A stretch of 48,024 bases of DNA, from assembly GCF_003668875.1 (NCBI RefSeq), contig NZ_RAWM01000063.1:1-48024 (forward strand), given 5' to 3'. The first letter of the stretch is position 1, and each line of letters begins with the position of its first letter. Below are positions 1 through 7,094 of the stretch, piece by piece. Below the pieces are notes generated by a model, which did no database searches, had not been told where the DNA came from, and saw only the letters and a program-made list of their open reading frames with translations. The translations under genes were made by a program, and so were the position numbers. Origin of the DNA: Corallococcus interemptor (GTDB lineage Bacteria > Myxococcota > Myxococcia > Myxococcales > Myxococcaceae).

Positions 1-2
1 GG

Positions 3-1244
3 ATGGGGCGGGAGGAAAAGGGTTGGCGGCGTGGACTGCTCCTCGCGGTCCTCCTGGGCCTGCCGGTGGCCGCGAGCGCGGCGCCGGAACCGGACGAGGA
101 CGCTGCGGTGGAGGGAGCGGATCAGCCGCTCGACGTGGACGGGGACGCTGGCGCGCTGGAAGGCGCGGTGGCGCAGGCCATGCCGGGCGGCTCGCAGGGG
201 CCCGTCATGGGGTCGCCGGAGCAGGTGAACGAGCCGGGCGCGCCGGTGCCGGACGCGGCCGTGCCGGGCAAGAAGAAGAAGAAGGACTCCGGGCCCAAGG
301 CGGACACGCTGGGCGAGGCGCCGGACGAAGCGGACAAGGTGGACGACAAGGGCGGGCCCCAGCAGCGGATCCGCGTGTTCGGCCGCGTGTTCGCGCGCGG
401 CGCCGCGGACGAGCGCCAGAAGTACCAGCGCGACCTGGGCATCGAGTCCGCGCGCGTGGGCGTGGCCGCGTCGCTGTCCAACGTGGACGCGGAGGTGAGC
501 GCGGACCTCGCCTCCAAGACGATTTTGAAGGACGCGTTCGTGCGGCTCTCGGACGACGACAAGCGCCTGCGGCTGTACGCGGGCCGCTTCAAGTCCCCCT
601 TCCTCCAGCGCTCGCAGGAGTCGGCGTGGCGGCTGCCCATCCAGGAGCGCGGACTGGTGGAGGACTACCTCACGGACACCAACAACCTGGGCGGCCGGCG
701 CCTGGGCTTCATGGGCGAGCTGCGCCTCAAGCAGGCCTGGGGCTTCAAGCTGTCCGCGGGCCTCTTCCAGGGCAGCGAGGACGCGACGGGGAAGCGGCTC
801 TCCGAGGACGGCTCCGCGCGGCTGAGCATCCGCCCGTTCAAGTTCCTCACGCTGGGCACGAGCACGTACCTGACGCAGGTGATTGACGGGACGAAGCAGT
901 ACGCGACCGCGGCGGACGCGGAGCTGAGCCTCGGCGGGCTGTCGTTGACGGGCGAGGCGGCCATGGGCCGGCTGGCGCTGGGGCCGTTCCAGTCGCAGTC
1001 GGTGCTGGCCTACTGGACGGTGCCGGTGGGCCGCGAGGGGTGGGCGGTGCAGCCGGTGGTGGGGGCGGAGGCGCTGCAGTTGCAGGGCGGCATCCAGGCG
1101 CAGGGGCATTCGGTGACGGGGGGATTCAACGTGTTGCTGGCGGATTCGTTCAAGGCGCAGGTCCAGGCGGAGCGGGCGCTCCGGCCAGGGGACGTGGCGC
1201 CCGCGCTCGAGCTGTCGGTGCAGCTCGCCACCCGCTTCCGATGA
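3..1244 (+). CDS. OprP/OprO-like outer membrane porin
   Basis: Predicted 413-residue outer-membrane beta-barrel protein. The N-terminus (about residues 1-27) is a standard signal peptide: Arg-rich n-region, Leu/Val core and an Ala-x-Ala end. Residues 28-120 are acidic/Pro-rich low complexity with a run of five lysines near residue 90. The barrel begins near residue 120. A stretch reading LRLYAGRFKSPF resembles the strand preceding the constriction loop of phosphate-selective porins, and the protein ends in an aromatic-containing strand, as barrel proteins usually do. The ATG lies at the window edge, so its ribosome-binding site is unseen, but the signal peptide looks complete. Its stop overlaps an ATG in the next gene's frame (ATGA), so it heads the polyphosphate operon. 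Phosphate as substrate is inferred from family resemblance and from the VTC-domain neighbour. Confidence 0.75.
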   Translation: MGREEKGWRRGLLLAVLLGLPVAASAAPEPDEDAAVEGADQPLDVDGDAGALEGAVAQAMPGGSQGPVMGSPEQVNEPGAPVPDAAVPGKKKKKDSGPKADTLGEAPDEADKVDDKGGPQQRIRVFGRVFARGAADERQKYQRDLGIESARVGVAASLSNVDAEVSADLASKTILKDAFVRLSDDDKRLRLYAGRFKSPFLQRSQESAWRLPIQERGLVEDYLTDTNNLGGRRLGFMGELRLKQAWGFKLSAGLFQGSEDATGKRLSEDGSARLSIRPFKFLTLGTSTYLTQVIDGTKQYATAADAELSLGGLSLTGEAAMGRLALGPFQSQSVLAYWTVPVGREGWAVQPVVGAEALQLQGGIQAQGHSVTGGFNVLLADSFKAQVQAERALRPGDVAPALELSVQLATRFR

Positions 1245-1258
1245 GGAGACACCTGGAC

Positions 1259-1978
1259 ATGATCTCGTTCGCGGAAGGCGAAGTGACGAAGCTGCGGCGT
1301 GAGTTCAAGCGCGTGCTGGAGGCCTCCGAGGCCAAGGGGGTGTGCTCGCGGCTGTCGCAGGAGCTGGGCGGAGTCCTTCCGCCGCCCACGCGCATCGTGT
1401 CGGTGTACTTCGACAAGCCGGGCTATCCGCTGACGGCGCGCGCGCTGAGCACGCCGGAGGACTGCCTCAAGGTGAGGACGAAGGAGTACTCGCCGGACGT
1501 GGGCGCCGCGGGCCGTGAGCGCGTGGTGCTGGAGGTGAAGCGCGAGCGCAACGGGCTGACGCAGAAGCGGCGCGTGTGGGTGCCCCGCGCGGAGCTGGGC
1601 CGGGCCATCCGGGGCGGCGTGAGCCTGCTGCCGCTCTTCACCGGCGGCAGCCTGTCGCCGGTGCTGGCGGTGACGTACCGGCGGCACGTGTACCAGGTGT
1701 CGCAGGAGTGGCGCGTGACGGTGGACCGGGACATCGGCTTCCACTCCGTCTCGCCGGAGCTGGCCCTGTCGCCGCTGGCGTTGACGGTGGAGCGGCTGGG
1801 GATGCCCGCGTGGGAGGACTCGCGGGTGGTGGTGGAGGTGAAGCACCTCGGGGCGGCGCTGCCCGAGTGGCTGGCGGCCCTCAATCCAGGGGGGCCGACG
1901 GCGTACAGCAAGTTCGCGGAGGGCATGGCGCGGGTGCATGCCTTCACAACAGGTGGCGTTGGGGTCGTAGGGGGTTAG
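1259..1978 (+). CDS. VTC-domain polyphosphate polymerase-like protein
   Basis: 239-residue soluble protein matching the VTC domain, known from yeast Vtc4 to polymerise ATP gamma-phosphates into polyphosphate inside a basic tunnel. The tunnel-type basic and acidic motifs appear in order: EFKRVLE near the start, a TKEYS segment, LEVKRERNG, QKRRVWV, TYRRHVY, RVTVDRDI, VVEVKH and a final YSKF. The length is that of a bare VTC domain, without SPX or membrane domains. I chose ATG 1259 because GAGGAG lies 10 nt upstream; an in-frame ATG at 1241 overlaps the porin stop and is the alternative. It lies 6 bp before the kinase-like gene and three genes from a DUF4956 membrane protein, a partnership known for bacterial VTC proteins. 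Polymerase activity is inferred. Confidence 0.85.
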   Translation: MISFAEGEVTKLRREFKRVLEASEAKGVCSRLSQELGGVLPPPTRIVSVYFDKPGYPLTARALSTPEDCLKVRTKEYSPDVGAAGRERVVLEVKRERNGLTQKRRVWVPRAELGRAIRGGVSLLPLFTGGSLSPVLAVTYRRHVYQVSQEWRVTVDRDIGFHSVSPELALSPLALTVERLGMPAWEDSRVVVEVKHLGAALPEWLAALNPGGPTAYSKFAEGMARVHAFTTGGVGVVGG

Positions 1979-1984
1979 GGCACC

Positions 1985-3694
1985 GTGTTCATCGATTTCG
2001 AAGGCATTGACGGCAGCGGCAAGACGACGCTGTCCAACCTGCTCGCGTCCCGGCTGAAGAAGCTGGGCTACAAGGTCGCGCACGCGCGCGAGGGGGGCGA
2101 GTTGCAGTCGCCCACCGCGCGGCGCATCCGGGAGCTGACCCGCGACGCGAAGCTTTTGGAGATGTGCCCGCGCGCCGAGTTCTTCCTGAACCTGGCCCGC
2201 GACGCGCAGCAGCTGGATGAAGTCATCGCGCCCGCGCTAAAGCGGGGCGAGGTGTGCATCACCGACCGCTACCTCTACTCGCAGCTGGCGCTGACGGGCG
2301 GAGGGCGGGGCCTGAAGGAGGAGCAGCTGCTGCCTTCCTGCGAGCTGGCGTCGCAGGGGCTGTGGCCGGACCTGGTCATCCTGGTGGACGTCGACCCGGA
2401 CCTGGCGCGGCTGCGCAAGCGGCTGGGCAAGGTGCAGAGCGGCAAGGCGAACGACTCGGACAGCCGCAAGGGCCTGGTCGGCGCGGGGCTGGCGGTGCGC
2501 GTGCGCGAGGCGTTCCTCGCGCAGGCCCGGAAGGACCCGTCGCGGTGGATCATCCTGGAGAACAATGATCAGCCGCTGCGCGTGCTGGAGCAGCGCCTGG
2601 TGGAGGCCGTGGTGGCGCGGCTGGAGGGCCGTGAGCAGCCGGTGCAGCGGCTGGTGCCCGCCCCTTCCCTGCCCTCGTGCGTGGCGTCGGTGGACGACGT
2701 GGAGGAGCGCTTCTTCCAGGCGGTGGACGCGCTGGAGGCGCGCGAGCCGCAGCTGGCGGCGTGGCTGCTCAACGGCATCCCGGGCCTGCCCGCGCACCAG
2801 CGCCGGCTGGCGTACGCGGAGCGGCTGCCGGGACTCGTCGCGCGCAGCCTGAACGGGCTGGAGGACGACACGGCGTGGACGCTGCGCGACGTGCTGTCGG
2901 CGAGCGTGCCGGCGGACGTGGCGGAGGGCATTGGGTTCGTGACGTCGCCGCGCTCGCACGCGCTGCGGCAGCGGCTGTACGCGCAGGCGCCCGCGGCGGT
3001 GCTGGAGGGCCTCAAGCGCCAGGACTCGCCGGAGGCGTGGGCGCTGCGCGAGCGGGGCGTGAAGGACGGGCACCTGGCCGCGGTGCTGCTGGGCCTGGCT
3101 GGCGTGGACGGCGACGAGTCCTGGGTGATTCGCGAGGCGGGCATGCAGCGCAAGCTGTACTCGGAGGTGGCGCGCAGCCTGGGCGGACTCACCACGGAGC
3201 GCGCGGAGGCGCTGCGTGAGGCGCTGATTCCGCACGACCGGCTGGCGGTGCTCAAGAGCACCACGGGGCTGGAGACGCCGGTGGCGGTGGGCCTGCGTGA
3301 GCAGCTGGAGAAGGGAGCGCTGAAGCTGGTGCTGCGCTCGCTGACGGGCGTGGACACGCCGCGGGCCTGGGCCATGCGTGAGCGGGGCGCGGCGCTGACG
3401 AAGGAGGCGCTGGACTCGGTGGACGGGATGGACTCGCCGGCCGCGTGGAAGCTGCGTGCCTCCGCGGCGCGCCGGTGGCCGGCGACGGTGGTGTCCTCGA
3501 TGAGGGGGCTGCCGCTGGTCGCTGAGACGCGGGCGCTGCTGGACCGCATCCTGGAGGAGCAGGCCGGGAAGCTGCCGGTGCTGCGCAACGCGTACGCGGT
3601 GGTGGCGCAGGCCCGCGCGCTGGAGCAGGCGCAGCGGCCGGCGCGGGCCCTGGCGGAGACCCTGAGCGTGGACGCCGGGCGGCAGGAGGCGTGA
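1985..3694 (+). CDS. Thymidylate-kinase-like protein with C-terminal 27-residue repeats
   Basis: 569 residues starting at GTG. Residues 1-215 are a P-loop nucleoside-monophosphate kinase of the dTMP kinase type: P-loop GIDGSGKTT (residues 7-15), DRY motif near 94, GGGRGL near 105 and a lid region near 145-165. A usual dTMP kinase stops near 210 residues; here about 350 more follow. Residues 262-532 form about ten tandem repeats of 26-28 residues with consensus L-x-G-L/V-D/E-x-P-x-A-W-x-L-R-E and a hydrophobic C-terminal half, probably a helical solenoid. The position between a VTC protein and DUF4956 suggests a role in polyphosphate metabolism, perhaps a phosphotransfer from or to polyphosphate, rather than housekeeping dTMP synthesis. 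That role is inferred; plain dTMP kinase activity remains possible. Confidence 0.8.
   Translation: MFIDFEGIDGSGKTTLSNLLASRLKKLGYKVAHAREGGELQSPTARRIRELTRDAKLLEMCPRAEFFLNLARDAQQLDEVIAPALKRGEVCITDRYLYSQLALTGGGRGLKEEQLLPSCELASQGLWPDLVILVDVDPDLARLRKRLGKVQSGKANDSDSRKGLVGAGLAVRVREAFLAQARKDPSRWIILENNDQPLRVLEQRLVEAVVARLEGREQPVQRLVPAPSLPSCVASVDDVEERFFQAVDALEAREPQLAAWLLNGIPGLPAHQRRLAYAERLPGLVARSLNGLEDDTAWTLRDVLSASVPADVAEGIGFVTSPRSHALRQRLYAQAPAAVLEGLKRQDSPEAWALRERGVKDGHLAAVLLGLAGVDGDESWVIREAGMQRKLYSEVARSLGGLTTERAEALREALIPHDRLAVLKSTTGLETPVAVGLREQLEKGALKLVLRSLTGVDTPRAWAMRERGAALTKEALDSVDGMDSPAAWKLRASAARRWPATVVSSMRGLPLVAETRALLDRILEEQAGKLPVLRNAYAVVAQARALEQAQRPARALAETLSVDAGRQEA
2768..3580 (+). repeat. About ten tandem 27-residue protein repeats
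   Basis: Within the kinase-like gene, units start at residues 262, 289, 316, 343, 371, 399, 426, 453, 479 and 506, with lengths 27, 27, 27, 28, 28, 27, 27, 26, 27 and about 27. Most carry a glycine at position 3, an acidic residue at about position 5, Ala-Trp or an equivalent at 9-10, and Leu-Arg-Glu at 12-14. The regular phase indicates a repeat fold, not low complexity. I do not recognise the repeat as a named family. Confidence 0.75.
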
Positions 3695-4410
3695 TGCCCA
3701 TGGAGGGTCCTTTCGGAGCGCTGTTCCAGGACGTGGAGCAGGAGCTGTCGGCGCTGTCGATGGGGGCCATCCTCCCCCGGCTGGTGGCGTCGGCGGTGAT
3801 TGGCGCGCTGTTGTCGGCGCGCCCCTGGCGGATGTTGACGGGCAAGCCGCTGCCCAAGGTGGAGATGGTGCAGGCGCAGATCCTCCTCTGCGCGGCGGCG
3901 GCGGTGATCACTGCGGTGATTGGCAACAGCGTGGCGAAGGCGTTCGGGCTGGTGGGCCTGGGCGGGTTCGTGCGGTTCCGCTCGGGGCTGAAGGACCCGC
4001 GCGACGCGGCCATCCTGTTCCTGGTGATTGGCCTGGGCATGGCGTGCGGCCACGGCAACCTGGTGCTGGCGTTCGTGGGCACGGGGTTCGTGGCGGCGCT
4101 GCTCTTCGTGCTGGACCTGTTCGAGAAGAAGGCCGTGGCGACGAAGGAGGCGAAGCAGCGCCTGGTGGTGTCCGCGCAGGCGGACGACCTGGTGCGCGCG
4201 GAGGCCACGCTGAGGGCCGCGTTGGGGGAGCGCAACGTGATGGTGAAGAGCTGCGCGATGGACTTCTCCGCGCGGCGGGTGGAGCTGGAAGTGGAGGAGC
4301 CGGAGCCTGGAAGCCTGGCGGCGGCGTTGGGACGGACGGAAGGGGCGCCCTTGCGGGGCCTGCGGTGGACGGCGGTGAGCGCGAAGGGCGCGCGGGAGGA
4401 GATGTCATGA
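3694..4410 (+). CDS. DUF4956 family membrane protein
   Basis: About 238 residues. Three or four hydrophobic segments occupy residues 25-45, 60-85, 110-130 and 130-150. Between them is the family signature RFRSGLKDPRDAAI followed by a Gly-rich membrane segment, then a cytoplasmic C-terminal domain of about 85 residues. DUF4956 proteins are repeatedly found beside VTC-domain polyphosphate polymerases, and this arrangement is seen here. The start overlaps the previous stop (TGATG) with AGGAGG at 3684-3689; the ATG at 3700 is an alternative with better spacing. The stop overlaps the next ATG (ATGA), so translation is probably coupled. A role in anchoring or channelling for polyphosphate synthesis is inferred. 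Confidence 0.8.
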   Translation: MPMEGPFGALFQDVEQELSALSMGAILPRLVASAVIGALLSARPWRMLTGKPLPKVEMVQAQILLCAAAAVITAVIGNSVAKAFGLVGLGGFVRFRSGLKDPRDAAILFLVIGLGMACGHGNLVLAFVGTGFVAALLFVLDLFEKKAVATKEAKQRLVVSAQADDLVRAEATLRAALGERNVMVKSCAMDFSARRVELEVEEPEPGSLAAALGRTEGAPLRGLRWTAVSAKGAREEMS

Positions 4411-5213
4411 AGTTCAGGAAGCTGGCGGTGCTGTTCGCGGCGTGCGGAGCGCTCGCCGCCTGTGGTGGCGGGGGCAGCCTGCCGACGGGGAATGATCCGG
4501 GCGCGCCCACGACGAATCCCGACGGCACGGTGGACCTGCCGGGCACCGGGGTGGACCCGAACACGGGCGGCGGCACGAAGCCGGATCAGAAGCCGGAGAT
4601 GACGACGCTCTGGCCGCTGACCACGGGCTCCACGTGGACCTACCGCATCACCGACGAGCAGGAAGGTGTCTTCAACAAGGTGGTGACGGTGCAGGGCCCG
4701 GAGACGGTGCCGGGCACGACGATGACGGCCGTGAAGGTGCACAGCAAGCAGGACCGCACGCAGTCGGGCACGATCTACGAGGAGAACTCCTGGCAGCTGG
4801 AGCTGACCAACGGCCTGGTGGTGCGCCTGCGCGAGGAGGACATCACGGACGGCCTGGCGTCCAAGGCGACGACCTGGTCCCCGGCGATGGTGAAGTCCCT
4901 GGCGGCGACGCCTGCCTCCGTGCCCTGGGAGCACCAGGACAAGGTGCGTGAGCTGATCACCTACGCGGCGGGAGGCACGGAGGGCAAGGAGCCGACGTAC
5001 GTCTGGAAGGTGCTGGAGAAGGACGTCACGGTGACGACGCCCGCGGGCACGTTCACCAACGCCATCAAGGTCCAGCGCGACAAGCTGAACAAGAGCGGCG
5101 AGGTGAAGGAGGAGAAGTCGCGCACCTACTGGCTGGTCCCCGGCGTGGGCAAGGTCCGCGAGGACGGGCAACGCCTGGAGGAGCTGGTGTCCTACGACAT
5201 CAAGAAGCCGTAG
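4407..5213 (+). CDS. Lipoprotein closing the polyphosphate operon
   Basis: 268 residues. The signal sequence ends in lipobox LAAC, followed by a Gly-Gly-Gly-Gly-Ser stretch and a Pro/Thr/Gly-rich linker to about residue 65. The remaining 200 residues are a folded beta-rich domain containing WPLTTGSTWTYRI and, near the end, a YWLVPGVGKVRED segment. These two features recur in periplasmic/outer-membrane lipoproteins of unknown function. The start ATG overlaps the DUF4956 stop and is preceded by a GAGGAGA ribosome-binding site. It ends 28 bp before a strong terminator, which makes it the last gene of the operon. No enzymatic motif was seen. Confidence 0.75.
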   Translation: MKFRKLAVLFAACGALAACGGGGSLPTGNDPGAPTTNPDGTVDLPGTGVDPNTGGGTKPDQKPEMTTLWPLTTGSTWTYRITDEQEGVFNKVVTVQGPETVPGTTMTAVKVHSKQDRTQSGTIYEENSWQLELTNGLVVRLREEDITDGLASKATTWSPAMVKSLAATPASVPWEHQDKVRELITYAAGGTEGKEPTYVWKVLEKDVTVTTPAGTFTNAIKVQRDKLNKSGEVKEEKSRTYWLVPGVGKVREDGQRLEELVSYDIKKP

Positions 5214-5241
5214 GCCGCTGATTCATCTGGATGGGATTGAG

Positions 5242-5279
5242 GCCCGGGTTGGCGCGAGGGATGCGCTGGCCCGGGCTTT
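5242..5279 (+). terminator. Rho-independent terminator of the polyphosphate operon
   Basis: GCCCGGG (5242-5248) pairs with CCCGGGC (5270-5276), extended inward by G-U and G-C pairs (TTGGCGC with GCGCTGG) and followed by TTT. It lies 28 bp after the lipoprotein stop. Confidence 0.7.
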
Positions 5280-5322
5280 CGATGTCTCTCGTGACTCCGG
5301 CTCAGCCTTTCTATCCCCCTGA

Positions 5323-5466
5323 TCAAAATCTCAAGAACGTCATCGCCAAATCGAGGATGTCGTCAGCAGGCGTGTAGTCCTCGATCCCTCCGAGCTCAGC
5401 AAGCCCACGAAGAACCACGAACTCATCGTCTGACCGAAGTTTCGCGCGGAGCGACTCATCACGCAC
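5323..5466 (-). CDS. Small acidic protein, last gene of the lower-GC mini-operon
   Basis: 47 codons starting at GTG 5466, preceded by GGAGG with a 7-nt spacer; an in-frame GTG two codons upstream sits too close to that site. The product is acidic and Leu-rich, with FVVLRGLAELGG and a C-terminal DDILDLAMTFL helix. It lies 19 bp after the stop of the 97-residue gene. The GC content is visibly lower than in the flanking operons. I recognise no family. Its small size and position as last gene of a compact chain could fit a toxin/immunity or regulatory accessory, but that is not shown. Confidence 0.55.
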   Translation of the reverse strand: MRDESLRAKLRSDDEFVVLRGLAELGGIEDYTPADDILDLAMTFLRF

Positions 5467-5485
5467 CGTCACAGCCTCCCTTCTA

Positions 5486-5779
5486 CTACGGGTCCGGCTG
5501 AAGGTCGCCGACCCTGCCTGTCTCAACGATTTCCTGGATGGCAGACGCGATCCGCTCCCGCGTGACGGAAGCGACGACCACGAGATTCCGCTCAAGAAAC
5601 ACCCTGCTGTCCTTCAATGCCTCATCAACATCTTGGGCCAAGCGAGCCGGACTGTACACGGTGAGCGCGTACCGAAGCCCATGAATCACCGCGACGACTC
5701 CGGGGAGCCAGCCTTTGGCCTTAACCTCCCAATCGGAGTCCTCGAAACCAGCCGGAAACTCCAGGACGATGTCGATCAT
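5486..5779 (-). CDS. Hypothetical 97-residue protein, lower-GC cassette
   Basis: Begins at ATG 5779, which overlaps the upstream gene's stop as ATGA. A mixed alpha/beta composition is visible: MIDIVLEFP, an amphipathic middle with LPGVVAVIHGLRYALTVYSP, a predicted helix ARLAQDVDEALKD, a FLERNLVVVASVT strand and a final helix. No signal peptide or membrane segment is seen. The Asp-Val-Asp and Arg-Glu-Arg residues give no recognisable catalytic signature. The context of tiny overlapping genes with atypical base composition suggests an acquired cassette. Confidence 0.7.
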   Translation of the reverse strand: MIDIVLEFPAGFEDSDWEVKAKGWLPGVVAVIHGLRYALTVYSPARLAQDVDEALKDSRVFLERNLVVVASVTRERIASAIQEIVETGRVGDLQPDP

Positions 5780-6183
5780 CTGTCCCTCAGCGGCGGGACC
5801 TTCAGTCCCTCGAGCGTTGTGGACATCCGCACGGACTTCGCGGCCACCACGCACTTGAAGTCAGGCGAGTAGTGCTCCGGGGCAAACGAGAACAATGTGT
5901 TCCCGATTTCAACCTTGAACCTCAGATTCCACTGACGCGCCTCGTCCCCCTCCAGCATCTGGAACACCCTCTTGGATGTATCCGTGTTCCACTCAGCAGG
6001 CAGCGAGAGAAGAAAGACTCCGTCAAACTTGATGAAGAGATCCGGCTCCACGGTCGTGTCAATGAACCCGGCGACAATCAGGTTTCCGCCGACGTACTCC
6101 CAGATCTCAAAATCCATCCACGGATGGGACCTGATCCGAGAATCAATCCTGTTCACCACGGCAACCAGGTCTGCTTGACTCAT
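5776..6183 (-). CDS. Hypothetical 135-residue protein, lower-GC cassette
   Basis: A well-formed globular sequence rich in aromatic residues: SHPWMDFEIWEYVGGNLIVAG, FIKFDGVFLLSLPAEW, FQMLEGDEAR, FKVEIGNTLFSFAPEHY and CVVAAKSVRM. The alternating hydrophobic pattern suggests a beta-rich fold. There is no signal peptide. ATG 6183 overlaps the stop of the upstream 36-codon gene (ATGA); a GTG at 6201 is the alternative start. The downstream overlap with the 97-residue gene is also ATGA. The composition resembles small cytoplasmic immunity-type or uncharacterised paralogous proteins, but I assign no family. Confidence 0.75.
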   Translation of the reverse strand: MSQADLVAVVNRIDSRIRSHPWMDFEIWEYVGGNLIVAGFIDTTVEPDLFIKFDGVFLLSLPAEWNTDTSKRVFQMLEGDEARQWNLRFKVEIGNTLFSFAPEHYSPDFKCVVAAKSVRMSTTLEGLKVPPLRDR

Positions 6184-6290
6184 TCGCGCATCCGCCCGCA
6201 CTCCAGTTCCCCGCGCAAGCCATAAGCGGTTTGCTCTGTCTCCAGCCCATGCAGCAGGAGAAAGGCCTTCACATCATCAATGGGCGCCAT
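6180..6290 (-). CDS. 36-residue small protein, first gene of the overlapping chain
   Basis: ATG 6290 is preceded by AGGAGG with an 8-nt spacer. The ORF codes for an acidic, helix-prone peptide with FLLLHGLETEQTAYGLRGEL. Its stop overlaps the next start (ATGA), the same junction used between the next two genes. The good ribosome-binding site and the overlap argue for a real gene although it is only 37 codons including the stop. The function is unknown; a leader for translational coupling or a micro-protein partner is possible. Confidence 0.5.
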   Translation of the reverse strand: MAPIDDVKAFLLLHGLETEQTAYGLRGELECGRMRE

Positions 6291-6368
6291 CTCCACCGCC
6301 TCCTGTCCCACGCTTCATCCCGAGGGTGGGGCTCGCGCACTGTAATCCGTCTGCGCAGGCGGTGCGGT

Positions 6369-6587
6369 TCACCACTGGCCTTCCACGAAGTGGAACTCAC
6401 GCACTTCGCTGAACATCCAGATGGGTGATGACACGGAGCTCACGACGGACTTCTCGCGGGGCGCGAGCCCTGGAATGGAGTCACGCGCCACCACCAGGCC
6501 TCCGGTGAACGGAACGTGCCAGCGGACGGCCATCAGTGCGAAGGAACGCTGCTCGAACACGAGAACGTCTCGAATCTGCGCTGTCAT
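6369..6587 (-). CDS. Hypothetical 72-residue protein
   Basis: Starts at ATG 6587 and ends with a Trp codon before TGA. It contains VLVFEQRSFALMAVRWHVPF, GGLVVARDSIPGLAP and SPIWMFSEVREFHF, a plausible small beta-rich domain. The start overlaps (ATGA) the end of a short open frame at about 6585-6689 in phase with the zinc-ribbon gene after its stop, which contains YVYRDGKPL. An alternative start for this gene is ATG 6677, giving 102 residues with a low-quality N-terminus. The gene may be a remnant; the family is unknown. Confidence 0.4.
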   Translation of the reverse strand: MTAQIRDVLVFEQRSFALMAVRWHVPFTGGLVVARDSIPGLAPREKSVVSSVSSPIWMFSEVREFHFVEGQW

Positions 6588-6688
6588 GGAACGGGGTCTC
6601 CGGGCGGACCACGCGGGCTCAATGGCTTCCCGTCCCGATAGACGTAGCGCTCGGCCACCCGTTGCCGCGAAGGGCATACTGCCGGCGC

Positions 6689-6886
6689 TCAGGCCCGTGC
6701 GGCGTCGTCGTACGACACGCGCAGGCCGTCGTGCGTCACGGTGATGAAGGGACGCCCCATCCAGCCGCAGTGCGTGCAGACCGCGTTCGGACCGGTCGCG
6801 GTCACGCGCACCGGCAGGTCCGACTCGCACACGGGGCACCCGGCGGGCAGGGTGTACTCTCGGGTCTGGGAGTGGACTTCGGTCAT
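6689..6886 (-). CDS. Small zinc-ribbon-like protein
   Basis: 65 residues starting at ATG 6886. Two CxxC knuckles (CPVC near residue 17 and CTHC near 37) separated by a strand segment form a classical four-cysteine zinc ribbon, followed by GWMGRPFITVTHDGLRVSY. There is no signal peptide and no DNA-binding helix beyond the ribbon. The ribosome-binding site is weak. It probably binds zinc and acts as an adaptor or nucleic-acid/protein-binding module; the actual partner cannot be read from the sequence. Ser-Tyr-Asp-Asp-Ala-Ala-Arg-Ala ends the protein. Confidence 0.6.
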   Translation of the reverse strand: MTEVHSQTREYTLPAGCPVCESDLPVRVTATGPNAVCTHCGWMGRPFITVTHDGLRVSYDDAARA

Positions 6887-7094
6887 GTCTTCAGGGGTAA
6901 CGCACCCTTCGGACACCGCAAGACGGCCCCTCTGAAGAACATGCCCTGAAACCTGCAACGCCAGCCCGCTCGTCTGTCTTTCCGCCTCACCGGGCGCCCC
7001 CTCCCCTGCCTACTCCCGGGCGGCTGATTTCCGGATGATCGTTGAGCGGTGAACCGTTGCGCCCCCGTCCCGAATGTCTCGGGCCGGAGGATTC

